5,415 nt of DNA. It comes from Oscillibacter sp. Lineage in GTDB: Bacteria; Bacillota; Clostridia; Oscillospirales; Oscillospiraceae. Below the pieces are notes generated by a model. The model did not search any database. It was not told the DNA's origin and saw nothing but the letters and a program-made list of their open reading frames with translations. The position numbers were made by a program, and so were the translations under genes. Shown one piece after another: positions 1-5,415 of this stretch (positions are counted from its first letter, which is position 1; the number at the start of each line of letters is the position of its first letter). The stretch spans positions 1-5,415 of the forward strand of contig JAFOCY010000208.1 of the NCBI GenBank assembly GCA_017380995.1, given 5' to 3'.

Positions 1-495
1 GAAGGCAACGGTCAAAATGCCGGGCAGCAAACTGGCGCCGGGGGTGACAGAGGTCACCGTGGCTACCATGTAGATCGCGGCAGAGAGGATGACACAACGG
101 TGCACCGAGGCGTACTGCAGACTGTGCCTGCGTCGCAGCATCCCCAGCAGCAGCGAGCAAAAGCCCACCAGCACAAGAGCCAGCACCGCCATGGTGGGCA
201 GGATCGGAGTCACAAACACAGCCAGGGCGCACCAGAGGAAGGTCTGGGTAAACACGCTGCCGTCAAAGAGCTTTTCCAGATGCAGCGCGTCATAGAGCTT
301 CGTCAAAAGCGCCAGGACAAAGGACCACACTTTATAAAAGATACTGCTGCGGGAAATTTCCGCGCCCCGGTCAGCCTTGTAAAGGAACCAGCCGATGACG
401 CCGCTTCCCCTCCACTGCCGGCCCATCCAGGCGCAGAGCCTGTCCAGTCCGCGGCCCAGGAGGCTTGCGTCCCAAATTCGTTTCATGGTATTCAT
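1..495 (-). CDS. O-antigen ligase/Wzy-like membrane protein, N-terminal part (runs off the left edge)
   Basis: This reading frame starts at the ATG at 495-493 and stays open for 165 codons to the window edge, so the C-terminus is missing. It begins MNTMKRIWDASLLGRG. A roughly 80-residue arginine- and tryptophan-rich, probably cytoplasmic or membrane-skimming leader is followed by hydrophobic stretches at about residues 85-120 (probably two helices joined at the proline in VTPILP) and 130-150. This layout resembles the large O-antigen ligase family proteins of Clostridia, which act on lipid-linked glycans at the outer face of the membrane; the assignment is from recognition, as the catalytic periplasmic-loop region lies outside the window. 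The start overlaps the murJ stop as ATGA, and GAGGT at 501-505 lies 5 nt upstream, so translation is probably coupled to the flippase gene. An in-frame ATG at 486-484 is an alternative start without such a well-placed ribosome binding site. The family call is moderate; the existence of the gene is near certain. Confidence 0.65.
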   Translation of the reverse strand, partial: MNTMKRIWDASLLGRGLDRLCAWMGRQWRGSGVIGWFLYKADRGAEISRSSIFYKVWSFVLALLTKLYDALHLEKLFDGSVFTQTFLWCALAVFVTPILPTMAVLALVLVGFCSLLLGMLRRRHSLQYASVHRCVILSAAIYMVATVTSVTPGASLLPGILTVAF

Positions 496-2054
496 GTTTG
501 ACCTCGTTTCGTGAATTGCTTGATCAGGCGGACGCAGAGCTGGGCTTCCTCCAGACGGAAGACCGCCGCGGCGGCAAAGTACACCGCAACGCCCGCGCAG
601 GCGCTGACCCCCAGGGTCAGCAGCTCCCCTGCCTTGCCGGAGAGCGCGCCCTCTACGGCACCGCCCGCCAGGGAGGCGGAAGCAGCCATGAGGACCGTGG
701 CCAGGAGCATCTTCAAAAGGTCCGTGACAAAGCCCCGGCTCAAAACGCCCTGTCCCTTCCGCTCCATGGGAAGGAGCAGCAGCAGCGCGTAGACCGTAGA
801 GGACACCGCCGAGGCGATGGCAAGCCCGGAAACGGCCAGAGACTCTGTCAGTACCAGGCAAAGCAGGATATTGACGCCGATGGAGACCCCGCCGGCGATC
901 AGCGGCTCCCGTCCGCTCTGCTGGGCAAAGTAGGCACGGCTGAGGATATTCTGCACGGCGTAGCCCGCCATGCCCAAAGACACCCAGCCAAGGGCGGCGG
1001 AGGTGATCTCCACGGAAAAGGCGTCAAACTCGCCGCCGCCGTAGACGAAGGAGATCAGGGGCTTGGCCACCACCATGAGGCCCGCCGACATGGGCAGCAC
1101 GAAGAACAAGCAGGCGTGGAGGGTGGAGCGGATGGTAGAGCGGAAGGCATCCGCCTGCTCCCCTGCCGCCAGGCGGGAAAGCCGGGGGAAGATGACGTTG
1201 GTGACGGAGAGAATGAACACGCCCGCGATCACCAGATACAGGTTCGTTGCATACTCAATGGCGCTGACACCCGCGCCCTCATAAAGGTGGGAGCCAAATT
1301 TGGAGTTAATGGTAAGATTGATGGGCTGCACCCAGGTGGAGACCATCACCGGTCCCATCAGGGTAAAGACCTTCTTCATCCCCTCGGACCTAAGCTCCAG
1401 CCTCGGGGCGTAGGTAAAGCCCTTTTTGTGAAGGGCCGGGAACTGCACCACTGCCTGCAAAAGCCAGCCCACCAGGAAAGCCGCTGCCAGACCGTAGACG
1501 CCGAACTTCCCATCCAAGGTCCAGAAATAGAGGATGATGACGGCGTTGGAAACGGCGCTGATGAGAGCCGGGATATTGAACTCATCCAGAGACTGCAAAA
1601 TGCCCACAAAAGAGAAGGCAAGGCCTGTGAAAAAGACCGTGGGGAACATAATGCGGGTGAGGCTCGCGGCCAGGGCGGCAGTCTCGGCGTTGTAACCATC
1701 TGCAAAGAGGGCGACGAACTGCTCCGAAAAGGCCATGCCAAGACCTGTGAGGGCCAGGGTCAAAATACCGATGATGGTGAGGAAGGCCCGACTGAACTGG
1801 AAGGCCTTTTTCTTGCCGCCGCTTTCCAGGTATTCGCTGAATACCGGAATAAAGCAGGCAGAGATAGCGGAGGCAAACACCGCGTCAAAAAACACTCTCG
1901 GGATGCGGCTGGCGGTATAGAAGGCGCTGGCCTCCATGCCCATGCCGTAGTGGACTGCCAGGAGATGATCCCGGTACAAGCCCATGACCTTGCCCAGGAG
2001 CGTCAGTACCATCACGATGCCGATGGTCCGCGCTCCGCTTTTCTTTTCTTCCAA
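492..2054 (-). CDS. murJ: MurJ/MviN-family lipid-linked glycan flippase
   Basis: The 520-residue polytopic membrane protein has the length and hydrophobic pattern of the MurJ branch of the MOP exporter superfamily (14 helices expected), which moves undecaprenyl-pyrophosphate-linked precursors such as lipid II across the cytoplasmic membrane. Recognisable family blocks are GKVMGLYRD (residues 21-29), ASAFYTASRIP (42-52), ACFIPVFSEY, and the central VSAIEYATNLY block near residue 271. The start is placed at TTG 2054-2052: GGGGAGGT at 2061-2068 ends 6 nt before it, and the promoter at 2088-2116 leaves a leader of about 27 nt. An upstream in-frame ATG at 2072 would read through that Shine-Dalgarno and add only six residues (MRGGGS). 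The gene overlaps the following membrane protein gene by 4 bp. Oddly, three arginines essential in E. coli MurJ are replaced (R18 by K22, R52 by F56, R270 by N271), while the R24-D25 pair is kept as R28-D29. It may therefore be a paralogue flipping another lipid-linked glycan. Confidence 0.92.
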   Translation of the reverse strand: MEEKKSGARTIGIVMVLTLLGKVMGLYRDHLLAVHYGMGMEASAFYTASRIPRVFFDAVFASAISACFIPVFSEYLESGGKKKAFQFSRAFLTIIGILTLALTGLGMAFSEQFVALFADGYNAETAALAASLTRIMFPTVFFTGLAFSFVGILQSLDEFNIPALISAVSNAVIILYFWTLDGKFGVYGLAAAFLVGWLLQAVVQFPALHKKGFTYAPRLELRSEGMKKVFTLMGPVMVSTWVQPINLTINSKFGSHLYEGAGVSAIEYATNLYLVIAGVFILSVTNVIFPRLSRLAAGEQADAFRSTIRSTLHACLFFVLPMSAGLMVVAKPLISFVYGGGEFDAFSVEITSAALGWVSLGMAGYAVQNILSRAYFAQQSGREPLIAGGVSIGVNILLCLVLTESLAVSGLAIASAVSSTVYALLLLLPMERKGQGVLSRGFVTDLLKMLLATVLMAASASLAGGAVEGALSGKAGELLTLGVSACAGVAVYFAAAAVFRLEEAQLCVRLIKQFTKRGQT

Positions 2055-2060
2055 GGACCC

Positions 2061-2068
2061 ACCTCCCC
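2061..2068 (-). promoter_or_regulatory. Ribosome binding site deciding the murJ TTG start
   Basis: Read on the minus strand this is GGGGAGGT, almost fully complementary to the 16S rRNA 3' end. It ends 6 nt before the TTG at 2054-2052, which is ideal spacing. Because it lies inside the reading frame opened by the ATG at 2072, it argues against that ATG as the start. Confidence 0.85.
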
Positions 2069-2087
2069 GCATAATAAATCAGTATAT

Positions 2088-2116
2088 ATTGTACACGATT
2101 GGCAGGTCATTTTCAA
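2088..2116 (-). promoter_or_regulatory. Sigma-A type promoter for murJ and the downstream ligase-like gene
   Basis: On the minus strand a -35 box TTGAAA (2116-2111) and a -10 box TACAAT (2093-2088) are separated by exactly 17 bp. Each box differs from consensus at one position. Transcription should start near 2081, giving a short leader that holds the murJ ribosome binding site. No operator palindrome is evident. Confidence 0.8.
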
Positions 2117-2174
2117 CCATCCCATGTAACTTCTTTCTTTTTTCATAATTTATCTTTGTAGACATAATTTTACA

Positions 2175-2203
2175 TTGAATCACTGAGGCAGGACTGGTAT
2201 AAT
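2175..2203 (+). promoter_or_regulatory. Sigma-A type promoter with extended -10 for the SLH glycosidase gene
   Basis: The -35 box TTGAAT (2175-2180) and a perfect -10 box TATAAT (2198-2203) are spaced by 17 bp. TG at 2195-2196 forms an extended -10 element. The expected start near 2210 gives a leader of about 40 nt with AAAAGGAG at 2237-2244, five nucleotides before the ATG. The -35 boxes of the two divergent promoters are 58 bp apart, and the AT-rich stretch between them (2117-2174) could serve as UP elements or a regulator site. Confidence 0.85.
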
Positions 2204-2249
2204 ATAGGCTCCAAACCCTTCCAACCCATGCTTGGCAAAAGGAGTACCC

Positions 2250-4775
2250 ATGAAACATTCAAAATATCTTCCCTTCCTGCGCCGCGCCGCGGCCATGGTC
2301 TGCGCCCTCTCGCTGACCGTGCCTGCCGCCTATGCCGCCCGGGAAAAAACGATCTTGGAAACGGAGATCCAGATCGTAGACGGTCTCAGCTACTTGAACA
2401 CCGTAAGCCTCAATTCCGCCGGCAGCCGGGTAGAGAGCTTCCTTCTGCAATATGAGCCCGGGGAGGACGCGGAGGCCATCCTCCTCCCTTCTGACGGCAC
2501 CATCTACGGCGCCGCCAACGTCCACTCCGCCGTCTCCTACGCCCAGGACCAGGGCCACCACGTGCTGGCGGCCATGAATACGGACTTTTTCTCCTCCTCC
2601 AGCGGCGTTCCCATGGGCCTGGTGATCCAGGACGGAGAATACCAGTCCGGTGCGGAGGGCAACGCTGCCATCCTCATTGATAAGCGGGGAAACTTCCAGC
2701 TTTGTGAGGAGCCCGTCATTGAAATGACCCTCACCAATGAGCGGACGGGCCAGGAGCTCACTCCCCACCACTTTAATAAGCTCCGAACAGGAAGCGGCGG
2801 CATCTACCTGCTCAATGATGACTTTTCCACCGTCTCCACCCGGGCAAGCGGCAGTGGTTGGTATGTACTCATGAAGCCCGTGGAAGAAGACGCGGTCCTC
2901 ACGGTGGATACCTCCATCGAAATGGAAGTCATCGAGAGCTTCACCTACGGCGCTCCCATCGCCATCCGGGAGGGCGAATATGTGCTCACTGCCGATGACC
3001 GCTCCGGCTACGGCCACATTTACCAGACCTTCTCCGTGGGCGACCGCATTACCCTCACTACGGAGTGTGAGGATGAGGACCTGCAGGATGCCAAGTGGGC
3101 CAGCGGCTGCGGCGATATTCTGGTGGACAACAAAAAGATCACTGACTCTGACGACTGGGATTTCCGCTCTGACGGCCGCAATCCCCGCACCGCCCTGGGC
3201 GTAAAATCTGACGGCACCGTGATCCTCTACGCCGTGGATGGCCGCCGCAGCGGCTACTCCGCGGGCCTGACGGAAATGGAACTGGCGGAAGCGATGAAGG
3301 AGGCGGGCTGCAAATGGGCCGTGAACCTGGACGGCGGCGGCTCCACCACCCTCTCCCTTTGGGTCCCGGGCCGGGACACCATCTCCCTGCAGAACCGTCC
3401 TTCTGACGGCAGTCCCCGCAAGTGCGCTTCCTTCCTGCTGCTGGTGAGCGAAAAGGAGCCAAACGGCAAGGCTGACCGGGCCGCCCTGACGGAGGAGGGC
3501 CTGGTGGTGCTGAAAGGCAGCAGTGTAGAACTCCCTGCTGTGGTCACCATCGACCGCGCTCTGGAGATCGTGGACGATGAGCCTTCCAAGGTGAAGATCA
3601 CCTCCCGGCTGGGCGACATTGAGGACGGCATTTACACCGCCGGGAAAAAGAGCGGCACCGACACGCTGAAGCTCAAGGCCGGCGGCGTCAGCGGCACCGC
3701 CACCATCCACGTGGTGGATGAGCTCACCGAGCTGACCGTAAAGGCCAACGGCGAAACAGTGGACGCTCTCACCCTCCTCCCCGGCGAAACCGTCACCCTG
3801 ACCGCCACCGGCAGCTACTACGGCCGCACCGCCCTGCGGGACCTCTCCGGCGCCGAGTGGGAGGTGGATGGCGCTGTCGGTGAGATCAGCGAAGACGGCG
3901 TTTTCACTGCCTCCGAAGAAGAGGGCAAAGGCTCCCTCACCATTTCTGCCGGCAACCTGAAAAAGACCATCTCCCTCCTTGTGGAGCTGCCCCGGACCGA
4001 AGCTCCCATCGCGGCAGACCACTGGGCCTACGAGGCGGTGGGCTACTGCAACGCCAAGAATATGCTCCATGGCATGAATGTGGAGGGCTTTGACTGGGAT
4101 GCCAATATCACCCGTGCCCAGTTCGTTCTCGCTCTGTACAACACCCTGGGCCGCCCCGCCTACACCGCTCCCTGCACCTTTACCGATGTCTCCCCCGCTG
4201 ACTATTACTACGACGCCCTCTCCTGGGGCCAGGAGTTGGGTATCGCCGGCGGCATGGGCGACGGCACCTTCAACCCCAGCGGCACCCTCACCCGTGAGCA
4301 GGCCTTTACCCTCCTGCGCCGTGCCCTTCCCCAGCTGAATATCTCCTGTCCCGATGCGGACCCCGCCATCCTGCGCTCCGAATATAACGACGCAGATACC
4401 ATCGCCGACTACGCCAAGCCCCACATTGCCACTCTCACCGTCCAGGGCCTGGTGAACGGCACCGTAGGCGCGGTTTCTCCCCAGGGTAATCTCACCTGGG
4501 CCCAGACCGCAGCCCTGCTCTACCGCCTTTCCACCTTCGTTCCCGTAACGGCAGATGTGGACGCGGCGGAGACCACCGCAGTGTGCCTTGTTTCCGACTA
4601 CCTCAATGTCCGTCTCGCCCCCGCCTCTGACGCCTCCATCATTGGCGTCATCCCCGGCGGCAGCGAAGTCATCGTCACCGAGAGCCTGGAGGGCTGGTAC
4701 CGGGTCCTCCTCACCAACGACTCCGGCGCCCTCCTGGTGGGCTATGCCTCCGCGGACTACCTGGAACTCCAATAA
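2250..4775 (+). CDS. Exported SLH-anchored phosphodiester glycosidase (NAGPA domain) with Ig-like and SH3 modules
   Basis: The 841-residue product starts at ATG 2250, chosen over an in-frame TTG at 2232 because AAAAGGAG (2237-2244) ends 5 nt before it. Residues 1-29 are a signal peptide (basic KHSK...RR, hydrophobic core, AYA cleavage). Residues about 100-401 carry the NAGPA/DUF2233 fold: NTDFF (110-114), RNPRTALG (310-317), YAVDGR (327-332) and NLDGGGST (359-366), matching the Asn-x-x-Phe-Phe and DGGGS signatures of enzymes that hydrolyse sugar-1-phosphate diesters. Two beta-rich, probably Ig/Big-like modules follow (about 411-490 and 491-580). Three SLH repeats (about 584-636, 644-690, 712-762) bear ITRAQF, LTREQ and LTWAQ; the third has Trp750 where the ligand-binding Arg is usual. 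The C-terminus (about 776-841) is a bacterial SH3 domain with YLNVR and GWYRV. It should act outside the membrane, bound to a secondary cell-wall polymer. The substrate is unknown. The exported part holds nine cysteines. Confidence 0.93.
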   Translation: MKHSKYLPFLRRAAAMVCALSLTVPAAYAAREKTILETEIQIVDGLSYLNTVSLNSAGSRVESFLLQYEPGEDAEAILLPSDGTIYGAANVHSAVSYAQDQGHHVLAAMNTDFFSSSSGVPMGLVIQDGEYQSGAEGNAAILIDKRGNFQLCEEPVIEMTLTNERTGQELTPHHFNKLRTGSGGIYLLNDDFSTVSTRASGSGWYVLMKPVEEDAVLTVDTSIEMEVIESFTYGAPIAIREGEYVLTADDRSGYGHIYQTFSVGDRITLTTECEDEDLQDAKWASGCGDILVDNKKITDSDDWDFRSDGRNPRTALGVKSDGTVILYAVDGRRSGYSAGLTEMELAEAMKEAGCKWAVNLDGGGSTTLSLWVPGRDTISLQNRPSDGSPRKCASFLLLVSEKEPNGKADRAALTEEGLVVLKGSSVELPAVVTIDRALEIVDDEPSKVKITSRLGDIEDGIYTAGKKSGTDTLKLKAGGVSGTATIHVVDELTELTVKANGETVDALTLLPGETVTLTATGSYYGRTALRDLSGAEWEVDGAVGEISEDGVFTASEEEGKGSLTISAGNLKKTISLLVELPRTEAPIAADHWAYEAVGYCNAKNMLHGMNVEGFDWDANITRAQFVLALYNTLGRPAYTAPCTFTDVSPADYYYDALSWGQELGIAGGMGDGTFNPSGTLTREQAFTLLRRALPQLNISCPDADPAILRSEYNDADTIADYAKPHIATLTVQGLVNGTVGAVSPQGNLTWAQTAALLYRLSTFVPVTADVDAAETTAVCLVSDYLNVRLAPASDASIIGVIPGGSEVIVTESLEGWYRVLLTNDSGALLVGYASADYLELQ

Positions 4776-4784
4776 CATCGATCA

Positions 4785-4815
4785 GAAAAGCCGCCCGGTG
4801 GGCGGCTTTTCTTTT
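4785..4815 (+). terminator. Rho-independent terminator of the SLH glycosidase gene
   Basis: A perfect 12-bp stem (GAAAAGCCGCCC at 4785-4796 pairing with 4800-4811) closes on a 3-nt GGT loop and runs into TTTTCTTTTCC, ten bases after the stop codon. The U-tract on the plus strand is interrupted by a single C but is adequate. Confidence 0.9.
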
Positions 4816-4828
4816 CCTGTATGGCTAT

Positions 4829-4861
4829 AAAAAAATTCCCTCCGGAAAACCGGAGGGAATT
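4829..4861 (-). terminator. Rho-independent terminator of the decarboxylase beta-subunit gene
   Basis: AATTCCCTCCGG (4834-4845) and its exact complement at 4850-4861 form a 12-bp stem with a 4-nt loop. On the minus strand the stem is followed by a run of seven T (4835-4829), marking it as the terminator of the leftward gene that stops at 4876. On the plus strand it is followed by CTTTT, so it may also catch read-through from the left. Confidence 0.9.
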
Positions 4862-4875
4862 CTTTTAAGTAACCC

Positions 4876-5415
4876 TTAGCCGAAGATGACCAGCAGGCAG
4901 CCTGCTGCAACGGCGGAGCCGATAACGCCGGCCACGTTGGGGCCCATGGCGTGCATCAGCAGGAAGTTGGAGGGATTGTACTTCTGACCAACCATCTGGG
5001 AAACACGGGCGGCCATGGGAACGGCGGAAACGCCGGCAGAGCCGATCAGGGGGTTGATCTTGCCGCCGGAGAGCATGCACATCAGCTTGCCGAAGAGAGT
5101 ACCGCAAGCAGTGGCGAACAGGAAGGCGGTCAGGCCCAGAACGATGATCTTGATGGTGGACAGATCCAGGAAGCTCTCAGCTTTGGCGGTAGCGCCGACG
5201 GAGATGCCCAGGAAGATGGTGACGATGTTCATCAGGGCGTTCTGTGCGGTGTCGGAGAGACGGTCGGTCACATCGGTCTCCTTCAGCAGGTTGCCCAGCA
5301 TCAGGCAGCCAACCAGGGGAGCAGCGGAAGGCAACAGCAGGCTTACGATGATGGTAACAGCGATGGGGAAAATGATCTTTTCCTTCTTGGACACGGGACG
5401 CAGCTGATCCATCAC
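4876..5415 (-). CDS. oadB: Sodium-translocating decarboxylase beta subunit, C-terminal part (OadB/GcdB/MmdB family)
   Basis: The frame is open from the right edge to the TAA at 4878-4876 and encodes the last 179 residues; the N-terminus lies beyond the window. The segment starts mid-protein ([10 protein letters not shown], the first codon being an internal GTG). It is the integral membrane beta subunit that couples decarboxylation of carboxybiotin to Na+ export in oxaloacetate, glutaconyl-CoA or methylmalonyl-CoA decarboxylases. The block [17 protein letters not shown] (local residues 121-137) reproduces the Na+/proton-pathway motif of Klebsiella OadB, with residues equivalent to N373, G377, S382 and R389 all present. 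[19 protein letters not shown] near the end is also characteristic. By that alignment about 250 residues are missing; the counterparts of D203 and Y229 fall outside. The C-terminal tail after the Arg (42 residues) is close to Klebsiella's 44. Which acid is decarboxylated cannot be told from this subunit, so the symbol is generic. A strong terminator follows the stop. Confidence 0.95.
   Translation of the reverse strand: MMDQLRPVSKKEKIIFPIAVTIIVSLLLPSAAPLVGCLMLGNLLKETDVTDRLSDTAQNALMNIVTIFLGISVGATAKAESFLDLSTIKIIVLGLTAFLFATACGTLFGKLMCMLSGGKINPLIGSAGVSAVPMAARVSQMVGQKYNPSNFLLMHAMGPNVAGVIGSAVAAGCLLVIFG

Noticed and set aside
89..501. Two small plus-strand open frames (68 and 133 codons) near the left edge.
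   Set aside because: They overlap the minus-strand ligase-like gene, give low-complexity Arg/Gln/Ser-rich or His-rich products, and lack ribosome binding sites.
465..2129. A 554-codon plus-strand open frame covering the whole murJ gene.
   Set aside because: Its product is hydrophilic, Gly/His/Gln/Asp-rich and matches no family I recognise, while the opposite strand gives a clear MurJ with promoter and ribosome binding site. Long antisense frames are expected in GC-rich genes that use C/G-ending codons.
2232..2249. In-frame TTG at 2232 as an upstream start for the SLH glycosidase.
   Set aside because: It would translate through the AAAAGGAG ribosome binding site that is well spaced for the ATG at 2250, and it has no Shine-Dalgarno of its own; the signal peptide starts naturally at the ATG (MKHSK).
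2259..4778. An 839-codon minus-strand open frame spanning almost the whole SLH glycosidase gene.
   Set aside because: Striking in length, but its composition (repeated Gly/Ala/Val/His/Asp runs) mirrors the sense codon bias, no domain is recognisable, and no ribosome binding site or promoter precedes it; its 5' end falls next to the plus-strand stop and terminator.
5015..5407. A 130-codon plus-strand open frame opposite the decarboxylase beta subunit.
   Set aside because: The minus strand is unambiguously OadB-family; the plus frame is an antisense shadow without a recognisable domain.
1..5415. CRISPR arrays, insertion sequences, tRNA or rRNA genes, riboswitches.
   Set aside because: I saw no regularly spaced direct repeats, transposase-like frames with terminal inverted repeats, cloverleaf-like segments or long structured leaders; the only clear inverted repeats are the two terminators at 4785-4861.

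Overview
The window most resembles a GC-rich, anaerobic, Gram-positive member of the class Clostridia, probably Oscillospiraceae (relatives of Oscillibacter, Flavonifractor or Lawsonibacter). This is inferred from four things: high GC with C/G-ending codons, strong AGGAGG-type ribosome binding sites, a surface protein with SLH cell-wall anchors, and a membrane decarboxylase Na+ pump subunit typical of anaerobic fermenters. No marker gene fixes the genus.

Layout. Positions 1-495 (minus) hold the N-terminal part of a multi-pass membrane protein that looks like an O-antigen ligase/Wzy-type polymerase and continues off the left edge. It overlaps by 4 bp (ATGA) with the upstream gene at 492-2054 (minus), a complete MurJ/MviN-family lipid-linked glycan flippase. 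The flippase start is best placed at a TTG codon at 2054, directed by a near-perfect Shine-Dalgarno. An AT-rich divergent control region (2055-2249) carries two good sigma-A promoters pointing outward. From it, 2250-4775 (plus) encodes an 841-residue exported protein: signal peptide, phosphodiester glycosidase (NAGPA) domain, two probable Ig-like modules, three SLH repeats and a C-terminal bacterial SH3 domain. A 100-bp convergent gap holds two intrinsic terminators, one facing each way. Positions 4876-5415 (minus) are the C-terminal part of the beta subunit of a sodium-translocating carboxylic-acid decarboxylase, cut by the right edge.

How the genes fit together. The two minus-strand genes form a translationally coupled pair (flippase plus glycan polymerase/ligase). 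The divergently transcribed surface enzyme would act outside the membrane on a sugar-phosphate linkage and be held to a secondary cell-wall polymer by its SLH repeats. A shared role in envelope glycan export, polymerisation and remodelling is plausible, but rests only on gene order and family knowledge. The Na+ pump subunit belongs to a separate, metabolic transcription unit. The observation most worth following is that the MurJ homologue lacks three of the four arginines essential in E. coli MurJ, so its cargo may not be canonical lipid II.
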